A stretch of DNA of 54,920 bases from Bifidobacterium leontopitheci. GTDB lineage: Bacteria > Actinomycetota > Actinomycetes > Actinomycetales > Bifidobacteriaceae. A program made the translations under genes and the position numbers. How positions within the stretch are numbered: position 1 is the stretch's first letter; each line of letters opens with the position of its first letter. Location of the stretch: the NCBI RefSeq assembly GCF_009193355.1, contig NZ_WBVT01000019.1:1-54920 (forward strand), written 5' to 3'. A model generated the notes under the pieces. The model did no database searches and had not been told where the DNA came from. It worked only from the letters and a program-made list of their open reading frames with translations. Shown in pieces: positions 1 to 7,649 of the stretch.

Positions 1-126
1 CTGGAACACCAAACGACGCCAGGAACGGCTGGGGGGACTGACCCCGGAGGAATTCCGGGACACGTTCCCCACAGCCCGGTCTGGTACCCTTTAATAAACC
101 ACGTCCAACTTTTGGGGCGCAGTTCA
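1..126 (+). mobile_element. IS3-family insertion sequence, right end (partial)
   Basis: The first 126 bases hold the end of a plus-strand IS3-type transposase frame, then about 30 bases ending in a terminus of the form CCAACTTTTGGGGCGCAGTT followed by CA. IS3-family elements end in CA and carry an inverted repeat of this type. The minus-strand low-complexity coding sequence (many N, P, Y and D codons) stops making sense at exactly this point, which places the element boundary at 126/127. The rest of the element and its target duplication lie outside the window. Confidence 0.75.
2..94 (+). CDS. IS3-family transposase (OrfB-like), C-terminal fragment
   Basis: The frame from base 2 reads W-N-T-K-R-R-Q-E-R-L-G-G-L-T-P-E-E-F-R and ends at TAA (92-94). 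The pattern W/Y-N-x-K-R-x-x-x-x-L-x-x-L-T-P-x-E-F is the conserved C-terminus of IS3-family transposases, just after the last Glu of the DDE integrase core. Only about 30 residues are visible; the catalytic core is off the left edge. The stop lies about 32 bases before the IS terminus, as is usual for these elements. Whether the full transposase is intact cannot be judged. Confidence 0.75.
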   Translation, partial: WNTKRRQERLGGLTPEEFRDTFPTARSGTL

Positions 127-1406
127 GAAGACGGGGGATTATATGGATCGTAGGTCGGAGGGTTGTACGGGTTATACGTGTCATAGGGATCCGGAGTCGG
201 CGTAGGAGGATCCGGAGGCCCGGGGATGGGCTCATAGTAGCCGGTATTCCCGCCATCGATGTCAAAGTCTTGGGAATCACCGCCATTGGAGTCGTTGGAG
301 TTATTCCAGTTATTTCCGCTTCCGTTCCCGGAATCACCGCTGTTGCCGCCATTGTCGGAGCCACCGCCATTGTTGCGGTGGTTATTGGCGATGTTCTGCT
401 TGACCTGCTCGGTGGCGTCCTCGATGGTCTTGCGCTGCTGGGGGTCGTTGTCGTCGTATGTGTCGTAGATGTCGGGGATGCCGTCGCCATCGGAGTCGAC
501 CCACACGTCCGGCACGCCGTCGAGATTGTAGTCATAGTAGTCGGGATCGCCGTCGCCGTTCAGGTCGTACGCACCACCGCCGAGATACGTGCCCGGACCG
601 GGGACGCGGCCATCATCACCCGTGTTGTCGTCCGGGTCCGGGTCGGGGACGGGGATGGGGATGGGGATAGGAGAGCCCCCCGTGGATTCCGGTTCGGGGA
701 GGGCCACAGGCCTTAAATCCCCGCCGACAGCCTGTCTAAACTGTTCTTTTACATCGTCAAGCAAGTCGCCTGCCGCTTTTTCTCGATTGTTAGCCAAATA
801 CATGTTGATTTTCTCAACTGGATTAGACCATCCTGCAGTATCGATAATCTTATTGAGGACAGGGATATGCACTACTACGTTCCGCACACCATTCAGCATG
901 TCCGTGGATTGCTGATCCAACTTGCTTCCAGGCAATCCGTCCCTGTGATTCCGTACATAGTCTATGACGCTGTTCGCCCGATTCGCAATGTCATTCATGG
1001 TAGAGGTCTGTTCGGCAAGAGTTTCGTCGTATTTCAGATTAACGATATTTTTCCCATACTCAATTGCCTTTTCTGCTGTTTCACCCTCAAAACTTGCAGA
1101 TGCGTCAATTTGCTTACTCACCTTATCGACAGCTTGCACAGCCTGACCAGCTTCACGTTCTTGCCCATCAGCGTTCGAGACCACCCAGTGCGGACTGTTG
1201 GCAATTTCCGTCAACACCTGTTCGTTCGTGGTGCCTAACGAACTGTTCGTGTTGCATACAGCGAAGAACGTATCAAGAGCATTCTTTGCCTTACTGACGG
1301 CGCCTTCAAATACATCAGCAACCAAATCACTGACGCCTCCAACGGCATCAACCATGTTGTCGAAGACGTTACCAAGGTTATCATCCCATGTCACTCGATT
1401 GGCCAT
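127..1406 (-). pseudogene. T7SS-associated helical protein with TSP3-like region, 3' end cut by IS3 element
   Basis: Reading leftward from ATG at 1406, preceded by the strong site AGGAGAAGG, the frame stays open for about 426 codons to the IS boundary. The N-terminal ~230 residues are helix-forming with few prolines, like the N-terminal domains of LXG/WXG-type substrates. They are followed by an I-P and D-P rich linker, a DLNGDGDPD / DSDGDGIPD acidic block like thrombospondin type-3 calcium-binding repeats, then an N/G/S-rich and a P/Y-rich stretch. There is no signal peptide. It sits 45 bp downstream of the mycosin gene and last in the WXG100 locus, so a T7SS-exported or surface protein is likely. 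At base 126 the minus-strand frame runs into IS3 DNA; the last ~40 codons in frame are IS-derived. The IS probably truncates the gene. The 5' half is AT-rich (35-52% GC in the 60-bp blocks I counted) compared with its neighbours. Confidence 0.65.
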
Positions 1407-1450
1407 CGTTGGTTCCTTCTCCTAGTTACTCTACTACTATGTTGAATTGG

Positions 1451-3268
1451 TTATCGCGAGTGTCGGCCATGTTGACTGCCTGCATGTCCTTGGGACTGTG
1501 GCATGTGTGGCTGTGCCGCTGAAGGATATGATGCTGCCGGCGGCACCTGCTGCTGTCCGTACGGCTGTTGTGATGACGGGGGCATCGACTGGGCAGAGCC
1601 AGTGAAAGGACGGTATCCCGGTGCTTGCCCGGGTTGCGGTTGCGGCCATTGCTGGGAGGGCTGCGCGGGCGGCGTCTGCCGCACATAGCCACGCGTCACA
1701 CCATACAACGGCACCTCAGCAACACGGCGAGCTTTACGCCGACGCCGGCCCAGCACAACAGCCAGCACCACGCCAAGAACAAGAACGGCGACACCACCAC
1801 CAACGGCGAACCACGCCCACGACGGGAACGAGCCACCGGACTGTTCGTCCTTGGCCATGCTCTGAGTCTTCGGGGAAGCCTCGCCGCCGGTAGAGCCAAT
1901 CCCGCCGGCGGTGGCCGTGGCAGAGTATCTCATGCAATCCGAACCACCGTCCGCACGGCACTGCTCCACCTTCTTCCACGCCGCCTGCTGACGCTCGTAC
2001 TCCCTGCCGATCAGACCGGCCTCACACGGAACCTTAACATCCGCAGCCGAGCCGATACCCTCCGGGTTCGTCTTGCAGTCCTGCGTATACCAGTCCTTCT
2101 TATCGTCATACTGGGCTGCGGCCTTCACCTGATACTCCAGAATCGGGTTCACGTCCTTGTACTGCGTCGGATCCACCGTCAGCAACGCGTTCAGATTCAC
2201 CTCGCCGAAACCGCGCCTGCGTTCCGGATCGATGACTGGTTTGCCCTTGCCGCTCTTCGTGTTCCGAATCAACGACTGAATCAGCTGGTTGCCGGTCGCC
2301 TCCGGCCACTTCTGCGCGGCCAACGTGAGATAGGAGGTGAGGACTGCGGCGGCGGTGGATGTACCACCGTTGCCCACACGATTGTCGCCGCGCGACAGCT
2401 CGTTTACCGGATTAAGTACGTTCTGTCCATAGGAAAGCACCGCCACATTGCCGTCCATGGTGTCGGATGACGAGGCTAAGTCACCGTCCTGTGTAACGGA
2501 GTTGACCATTACGACGCCAGGAAACGTATTCCAGTCACGGGGATCACCCGTCAGGTCATCCAGTCCCGGATCAGTGTCGTTGGCGCGGGCGGAAACGATG
2601 ATGACACCGTGGCTCAATGCGTTGACATAACTCTCATAGTCAGTGTCCGACATACTACCGAATGAGGAGAGGTTGGCAACGCGGGCACCCCAATGCACGG
2701 CTGTGTCCATGTTGGCCCCTGGATTCGTATTGACACCGTTGCTGTCTGACGAGTCGCAAATCCTGTTATACGGTAAGCCAAGCGTTCTGACGCCAGTGGC
2801 GATGCTAAGCACTTTGGCCTTCGGAGCGCTACCGATGACGCCTGGTCGATCGGACACATAGTTGCGGCCGTTACCAACAATCCACGAAAGCATGTCCGTT
2901 CCATGTGAAGAATAGTACTGATAGCCGTAGTTAGTTTCCCCTGCCTTGATGGAGGCAACCATCGGCTGACCGTCAATGGAACAAGACGTCTCGTGCCCCT
3001 CGGCGTCACGAAAAACGCCAAGCTGATAGTCAATATCCGCATCCGAAAGCACAGGATTGTCGCTCACAGGAATGGTATCGATGACCGCGACCTTCACACC
3101 GGACCCGTCGATGCCCTGCTTCCACGCGTTCTGCACCACATCGTTCACCGCCGGCCAGCGCCCGTCACCAGCCGAAGCCGCCACAGCCTGCGGAGCCCAC
3201 GCCACCGGCAACACACACGCCAATGCGCACGCGACACCCGCTTTGAACCGAGACCAACGTGAACCCAT
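1451..3268 (-). CDS. Mycosin-like membrane-anchored subtilase (S8), T7SS protease 1
   Basis: 605 residues from ATG at 3268, chosen because AAGGAG lies about 9 bases upstream and it starts a signal peptide (MGSRWSRFK, then a hydrophobic run ending in A-V-A-A). The longer frame upstream has no signal. Catalytic residues fit subtilases: Asp near 62 (V-I-D-T-I, where the usual DTG glycine is Ile), His near 122 (S-H-G-T-D) and Ser near 302 (G-G-T-S-T-A-A-A). After the protease domain is a Cys-containing block (DWYTQDC, VPCEAGLI, QCRADGGSDCMRYS), then a membrane span near 490-515, an Arg/Lys stop-transfer stretch and a cytoplasmic tail of about 80 residues rich in P, Q, Y and S. It is paralogous to the protease at 23017-24765. 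The family matures or regulates type VII secretion. It sits downstream of the WXG100 genes in the same orientation. Confidence 0.85.
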   Translation of the reverse strand: MGSRWSRFKAGVACALACVLPVAWAPQAVAASAGDGRWPAVNDVVQNAWKQGIDGSGVKVAVIDTIPVSDNPVLSDADIDYQLGVFRDAEGHETSCSIDGQPMVASIKAGETNYGYQYYSSHGTDMLSWIVGNGRNYVSDRPGVIGSAPKAKVLSIATGVRTLGLPYNRICDSSDSNGVNTNPGANMDTAVHWGARVANLSSFGSMSDTDYESYVNALSHGVIIVSARANDTDPGLDDLTGDPRDWNTFPGVVMVNSVTQDGDLASSSDTMDGNVAVLSYGQNVLNPVNELSRGDNRVGNGGTSTAAAVLTSYLTLAAQKWPEATGNQLIQSLIRNTKSGKGKPVIDPERRRGFGEVNLNALLTVDPTQYKDVNPILEYQVKAAAQYDDKKDWYTQDCKTNPEGIGSAADVKVPCEAGLIGREYERQQAAWKKVEQCRADGGSDCMRYSATATAGGIGSTGGEASPKTQSMAKDEQSGGSFPSWAWFAVGGGVAVLVLGVVLAVVLGRRRRKARRVAEVPLYGVTRGYVRQTPPAQPSQQWPQPQPGQAPGYRPFTGSAQSMPPSSQQPYGQQQVPPAASYPSAAQPHMPQSQGHAGSQHGRHSR

Positions 3269-3323
3269 GTGATAATGCTCCTTGAATTGATGCTGCCGTG
3301 TTGCTGCGTGAACGCCGTACCAA

Positions 3324-3704
3324 TCAGATGTCGATAACTGGCCGGTCGATGGTCTTAGGCTTGTCAGACGAAGACGACGCTGGCTTATACGACTGCTGCG
3401 TACCTTCGACCTTCTTCTGCTCGGCCTGCAGCTGCATCTGCACGCCTTCCTCGAAGGTCTCCTGATACGTGGTCGCTTGGGCCATACGGTCGGAATAATC
3501 TTGCATCCAGCGTGCATACGTACCCTTGTTGCCGTTCGCCGTCGTCTTGACCGAATGCAGAGCCTTGTTGATCTGCTGGGTGAACGACATGCGCACACCG
3601 CCGGTCACGTTGATCTTCGGCGCGGAGGCAATGCCTTCAGCACCCGCGGCGAGCTTGCCGGCAAGATATCGCGCCTGATCAGGGTCGAAATTGATCTGTC
3701 CCAT
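3324..3704 (-). CDS. 126-residue helical T7SS-associated protein
   Basis: ATG at 3704 follows GGGGGAAGG. The protein starts GQINFDPDQARYLAGKL, like ESX-type proteins that open with a short strand and a long helix, has a central K-I-N-V-T-G-G turn, a second helical half (Q-Q-I-N-K-A-L to Q-A-E-Q-K-K-V) and a disordered S/D/K/P tail. There is no signal peptide, no membrane span and no clear W-x-G. Its place between a WXG100 gene and the mycosin gene suggests a WXG100-like partner, substrate or chaperone. Function is inferred from context only. Confidence 0.7.
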   Translation of the reverse strand: MGQINFDPDQARYLAGKLAAGAEGIASAPKINVTGGVRMSFTQQINKALHSVKTTANGNKGTYARWMQDYSDRMAQATTYQETFEEGVQMQLQAEQKKVEGTQQSYKPASSSSDKPKTIDRPVIDI

Positions 3705-3743
3705 GATAGCCTTCCCCCATTGGTCACGAATAATGTCGTGATG

Positions 3744-3785
3744 TGATGCCGGCCGTTGCCGTCACAACGGTAGCGGCCGGCATCA
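3744..3785. other. Intercistronic hairpin in the WXG100 locus
   Basis: Arms of 12 bp (3744-3755 and 3774-3785) pair perfectly, and an inner CCGT/ACGG pair (3759-3762, 3767-3770) extends the stem. It lies in the 121-bp gap between the WXG100 gene (stop 3826) and the 126-residue gene (start 3704). On the minus strand it is not followed by a T-run, so processing or attenuation is more likely than full termination. This could let the WXG100 proteins be made in excess over the downstream genes. Confidence 0.5.
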
Positions 3786-3825
3786 TTACGGTTTTCGTTG
3801 ATTCAAGCCCTCCTCGGGCAGCGAA

Positions 3826-4119
3826 TCAGCCGAAGAAGCCGGCGGCCTTGTGATCGCTGGCGGTGTAGCTGGAGGAGATCTCCGAAGTGGCGGCGGCGAT
3901 TTGGTTGAGAATACGGCGCACGTCGTTCAGGTCGGCGTTCCACTTGGACTGGGCGACCGTGTAGGCCTGCTGCGCGGAGCCGTCCCAGTTCTGACGAAGC
4001 TGGTTGACTTTGGCGTCAAGCTGGTCGAGCTGCTGCTGGATGCCGTCCGCACCGTGACGGATGTCCTCGGCGAGCGACTGCACCTGCGCCGGGTTGACGG
4101 AGAAAGAACCGATAGCCAT
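3826..4119 (-). CDS. WXG100-family protein (EsxA/EsxB-like)
   Basis: 97 residues, the standard size for the family. It is a helical hairpin with the signature N-W-D-G near residue 45, that is W-x-G in the turn between two long helices. It lacks Cys and a signal peptide, as expected for proteins exported through type VII secretion as folded dimers. The start is preceded by AAGGA. It is the second of two adjacent WXG100 genes, so the two may form a heterodimer. The C-terminus (S-Y-T-A-S-D-H-K-A-A-G-F-F-G) has no clear YxxxD/E export signal; the Tyr at S-Y-T-A-S-D is the nearest match (Y-x-x-x-D). Confidence 0.85.
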   Translation of the reverse strand: MAIGSFSVNPAQVQSLAEDIRHGADGIQQQLDQLDAKVNQLRQNWDGSAQQAYTVAQSKWNADLNDVRRILNQIAAATSEISSSYTASDHKAAGFFG

Positions 4120-4174
4120 GATGAATCCTTATCTTTCTGATGTTGTCTGATTGTCCAGGAATCGTGAAAGCGCG

Positions 4175-4486
4175 TCAGCTCAGCATGCTGGCGATCTTGG
4201 AGACGTTCTGCTCGTGCTCCTGCTCGTTGCGCTCCTGCTCCTTCTCGGTCTGGCTCAGCTGCTGCTCGAGATTGTTCAGCTGGTTGTTGATGCTTGTGGT
4301 CTTCTCGTCCCACGCGTTCACCATCTGCGTGTAGGCGTTGGCCGCGTCGCCGGACCAGTAGGCGCGCATCTGCTCAATCTCACCGCGCACACGACGAATC
4401 TCGTTTTCGATGCCCTGACGAGCCTCCGCGACGGCCTGCTGACCCTTCCGAAGCGCACCGGCCTCTGCGGAAATACGATCTGCCAT
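4175..4486 (-). CDS. WXG100-family protein (EsxA/EsxB-like), first gene of the locus
   Basis: 103 residues with Y-W-S-G (W-x-G) near residue 43 between two long amphipathic helices. The second helix is a strongly charged coiled coil (N-N-Q-L-N-N-L-E-Q-Q-L, then E/Q/K-rich). AAAGGAG lies upstream of ATG at 4486. It is the promoter-proximal gene of the minus-strand T7SS block and pairs with the WXG100 gene 55 bp downstream. The long E/Q/N-rich second helix is a little extended compared with classical EsxA. Confidence 0.85.
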   Translation of the reverse strand: MADRISAEAGALRKGQQAVAEARQGIENEIRRVRGEIEQMRAYWSGDAANAYTQMVNAWDEKTTSINNQLNNLEQQLSQTEKEQERNEQEHEQNVSKIASMLS

Positions 4487-4577
4487 GGCTCACTCTCCTT
4501 TGATTGTTCTTCCCGGCTCACGCCGTCATTGGGATGATAATGCCGAGGAGCTTCTTACGAACCCCCTACGGTTGTCT

Positions 4578-4607
4578 AGTGTACTCCCATTCGGCGTTCA
4601 GCAATAC
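4578..4607 (-). promoter_or_regulatory. Possible promoter of the WXG100 locus
   Basis: On the minus strand GTATTG (4602-4607) and TACACT (4578-4583) are 18 bp apart, about 90 bp upstream of the first WXG100 start. The -35 match is weak; the -10 is fair. No other gene lies between it and the locus. Confidence 0.25.
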
Positions 4608-4686
4608 CCCAACTACGTAACATTTCGGTATATGGTCAGTGAACGGAGAACCGTGCAGATATGACGATGCGGGCGGCCGTGGAACC

Positions 4687-4728
4687 ACCCCCAGTCGGCT
4701 ACGCCGACAGCCCCCGCCAGCGGGGGCG
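4687..4728. repeat. REP-like palindromic unit (CCCCCAGTC family)
   Basis: CCCCCAGTCGGC-TAC-GCCGAC is followed by a second hairpin, CCCCCGC-CA-GCGGGGG (4711-4726). The same core, CCCCCAGTC then a short stem around TAC, recurs at 43781-43802 and 44071-44093, with a related form near 43949. All copies are intergenic. The set looks like a repetitive extragenic palindrome family. Confidence 0.6.
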
Positions 4729-4780
4729 AGAAAAAACAGCCACATCAACCCCTCCCCCGCAAACGCCCCAGCAAATGAAA

Positions 4781-4810
4781 ACGGCCCTCGCCAACGAAGG
4801 CGAGGGCCGT
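4781..4810 (-). terminator. Intrinsic terminator of pepN
   Basis: A perfect 12-bp stem (4781-4792 with 4799-4810) and a 6-base loop sit 22 bp after the pepN stop codon. On the minus strand the stem is followed by TTTCATTTGC, a short T-rich stretch. Confidence 0.8.
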
Positions 4811-4832
4811 TACGCAGTCAGCTCAGCTATGC

Positions 4833-7448
4833 TTACAGCGCGGCGTTGTAGTCGCGCACGGCGAGCGTGCGCTGCGAGGACTCGACGTTGGCACGCACGA
4901 TGCGCTTAAGCGCATTGTCGGCGTCCTCATGCGTGTCAAGCCACTGCTGGCCGAGCGAGACGAGCGTGGCCGGGTCGGCGTAGCCCGGGTACAGGCCTTC
5001 GAGCGTCGCCTCAGCCATGTGGAAGCTCTTGTTCTTCCACACCCAGTCGGCCACCTCGTAGTACTTCGCGGCGTACGGCTCGGCAAGGTCGGGGCGCGGC
5101 GTCGCGGCGAAACCTCGGGCCACGGCCTCAAGCTGCATGTTGGTCAGGTCGGCGTTGTGCAGCGCCTGATCCCACGCCCACGCCTTCGCCTCGGCATCGC
5201 CGCGGACCGCGCGGGCGCCGAGCGCGAACTCGCGGTTCTCGGTGGTCTCGTGCTTGGCGAGCTGCGCGTCGATGACATCCTGGCCAATCAGGCCGGCGCT
5301 GGACAGCGCGTTGATGATCGTCCACGTGAAGTTGTTGTCGATCTCCAGACCGTCCAGCACCACGGAACCGTCAAGCAGGCCCTTCGCGTTGCGCACGAAG
5401 TCGGCGTCGTCCTTCTCGCCGTAGCCAAGGTAGGCGCCGGCGAGCTGGAACTGCTGGTCGGAGCCGGCGGGAGCGGCAGAGGCGAGCTTCCACAGCCCGG
5501 CGGCCACGTGCTTGACGACCGCGTCACGACGCTCGGGCGCCGTGTAGTGCCACACGGTGGTGCTCATGCAGGCGAGCGCGTAACGGAACGTGGTGGATTC
5601 GGTCTCGGTGCCGAGCAGCGCGAGCGTCGTGTCGATGAACCGCTCCGCCGGCAGCTCGCCGTCGCGCGTCATGTCCCACAGCGACAGCCAGACGACCGCG
5701 CGGGCGAGCGCATCGTCGAACCGGTGCAGGTTCGCGATGGCGAACTCGAGCGACTCGGCGTCGAACCGCAGCTTCGTATAGGTCAGGTCGTCGTCGTTCA
5801 CCAGGATGAACGCCGGGCGACGCTTGCCGGCAGCCGCCTCGACGACCGTCGCCTCACCGTCCACGTCCAGCTCGAGACGGTCGGTGCGCACGATCTTGCC
5901 GCTGGCCGGGTCCTCGTTGTAGAAGCCGATGGCCAGACGGTGCGGGCGCAGCACCGGATGCTCGGCCGGAGCGCTCTGGCGCAGCGTCAGCGAGGCGATG
6001 GTCTTGCCGTCGTCCTGCATCGCCAGGTCGGTGGCGATGGTGTTGATGCCGGACTGTTCGAGCCACTTGGCGCTCCACGCCTTGAGGTCGCGGCCGGACG
6101 CTGCCTCCAGCTCGGCGAGCAGGTCGTCGAGCGTGGCGTTCGAGTAGGCGTACTTGTTGAGGTACTGGTTGATGCCCTTGAAGAACTGGTAGCGGCCCAC
6201 GTAGAACACGAGCTGCTTGAGCACGGAGGCGCCCTTCGCATAGGTGATGCCGTCGAAGTTCACGTACGTGTCGTTGAGGTCGTTGATTGGCGCGACGATC
6301 GGGTGCGTGGTGCTCAGCTGGTCCTGGCGCAGAGCCCAGCTCTTCTCGCCGGAGCAGAACGTGGCCCACGCGTCATGCCATTCGGTGGCCTCGGCGGTGG
6401 CGAGCGTGGAGGTGAACTCGGCGAAGGACTCGTTGAGCCACAGGTCGTTCCACCACTTCATGGTCACGTAGTCGCCGAACCACATGTGGGCGAGCTCGTG
6501 CAGCACGGTCACGACGCGGCGTTCGGCGAGCGCGTCGGTGACCTTCGATTCGAACACGTACTGGTCACGGATGGTGACCATGCCGATGTTCTCCATGGCG
6601 CCCGCGTTGTACTCGGGCACGTAGATCTGGTCGTACTTGGCGTACGGGTATGGCACGCCCCACGTCTTGGCGTAGAAGGCGAAGCCCTTCTTGGTGATGT
6701 CGAACAGGTAGTCGACGTCCTTGGAGAACGCCTCGGCGAGCGCCTGGCGGCAGTACTGGGCCATCTGGATGGTGCGGCCGTCCTCGTTGAGGTACGTGGT
6801 GTGCCATTCGGCGTACGGGCCGGCGCAGATGGCGGTCAGGTAGGAGCTCATGATCGGCGTGGTCTCGAACGTCCAGCGCTTCGCGGTCTCGGGGGCGTGG
6901 TCGCCGAGCACGCCTTCGGCGGTGGTGACCTCGGGCACGTCCTCGACGGTGCGCGTCGGCATGTTGGAGGTGACGATCCACGACTTCGGCGCGAGCACGG
7001 TGAAGTCGAACGTGGCCTTGAGGTCGGGCTGGTCGAACACGGCGTACACGCGGCGGGCGTCCGGCACCTCGAACTGGGAGTAGAGGTAGATGTTGCCGTC
7101 GGACGGGTCGACGCTGCGGTGCAGGCCCTCACCCGTGTTCGAGTAGACGCATTCGGCCTTGACGGTGACCTCGTTGCGGTCCTTGAGGCCGGCGAGCTCG
7201 ATGCGGTTGTCGACGAAGACGGCGGCCGGGTCGAGGGATTCGCCGTTGAGCGTGACTTCGGAGACCGAGTCGGCGATCAGGTCGAGGAACGTGGTGCTGC
7301 CCGGCTTCGCGGCGAAGCTGATGGTCGCGGTGGAACCGAACGTGCGCGGGTTCTCGGTCAGGTCAAGCCAGACTCGATAGCTGATGGGCGCGGAGACGAC
7401 GGACTTGCGTTCCTCGGCTTCCACGCGGGTGAGGTTTGCACCTGGCAT
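4833..7448 (-). CDS. pepN: Aminopeptidase N (M1 family zinc peptidase)
   Basis: 871 residues, normal for actinobacterial PepN. It removes N-terminal residues from peptides in the cytoplasm. The M1 exopeptidase motif G-A-M-E-N is near residue 284 and the zinc site H-E-L-A-H near 318, with the third ligand Glu in N-E-S-F-A-E about 20 residues on. An N-terminal beta-saddle domain precedes the catalytic domain, and the C-terminal ~400 residues are the helical ERAP1-like domain. There is no signal peptide. It is monocistronic by appearance, with its own terminator. The start could be at 7448 (MPGANLTR), which follows an A/G-rich stretch. Confidence 0.95.
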   Translation of the reverse strand: MPGANLTRVEAEERKSVVSAPISYRVWLDLTENPRTFGSTATISFAAKPGSTTFLDLIADSVSEVTLNGESLDPAAVFVDNRIELAGLKDRNEVTVKAECVYSNTGEGLHRSVDPSDGNIYLYSQFEVPDARRVYAVFDQPDLKATFDFTVLAPKSWIVTSNMPTRTVEDVPEVTTAEGVLGDHAPETAKRWTFETTPIMSSYLTAICAGPYAEWHTTYLNEDGRTIQMAQYCRQALAEAFSKDVDYLFDITKKGFAFYAKTWGVPYPYAKYDQIYVPEYNAGAMENIGMVTIRDQYVFESKVTDALAERRVVTVLHELAHMWFGDYVTMKWWNDLWLNESFAEFTSTLATAEATEWHDAWATFCSGEKSWALRQDQLSTTHPIVAPINDLNDTYVNFDGITYAKGASVLKQLVFYVGRYQFFKGINQYLNKYAYSNATLDDLLAELEAASGRDLKAWSAKWLEQSGINTIATDLAMQDDGKTIASLTLRQSAPAEHPVLRPHRLAIGFYNEDPASGKIVRTDRLELDVDGEATVVEAAAGKRRPAFILVNDDDLTYTKLRFDAESLEFAIANLHRFDDALARAVVWLSLWDMTRDGELPAERFIDTTLALLGTETESTTFRYALACMSTTVWHYTAPERRDAVVKHVAAGLWKLASAAPAGSDQQFQLAGAYLGYGEKDDADFVRNAKGLLDGSVVLDGLEIDNNFTWTIINALSSAGLIGQDVIDAQLAKHETTENREFALGARAVRGDAEAKAWAWDQALHNADLTNMQLEAVARGFAATPRPDLAEPYAAKYYEVADWVWKNKSFHMAEATLEGLYPGYADPATLVSLGQQWLDTHEDADNALKRIVRANVESSQRTLAVRDYNAAL

Positions 7449-7649
7449 ACTCTTCTTTACTCCTTACTTGGTTCTCGGACCCCTGCAAACCGGCCTGACG
7501 CGACGAAGAGGAACAAGACGCCGCGGGCGTGCACGTCGGTGCGCGGTCCTCGGCGTCCTGCTCCTCTTCGAGGCGGTCGTCCCACCTTGCGCGGGGTGCG
7601 ACCGGTTGTTCGGAATCTATTGTGACATCGGCTTATGCCGGTGCTGTTA

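Noticed and set aside
4929..7625. An 898-codon frame antisense to pepN
   Set aside because: Composition is that of a mirror frame of a high-GC gene; PepN on the other strand is certain from its zinc motifs.
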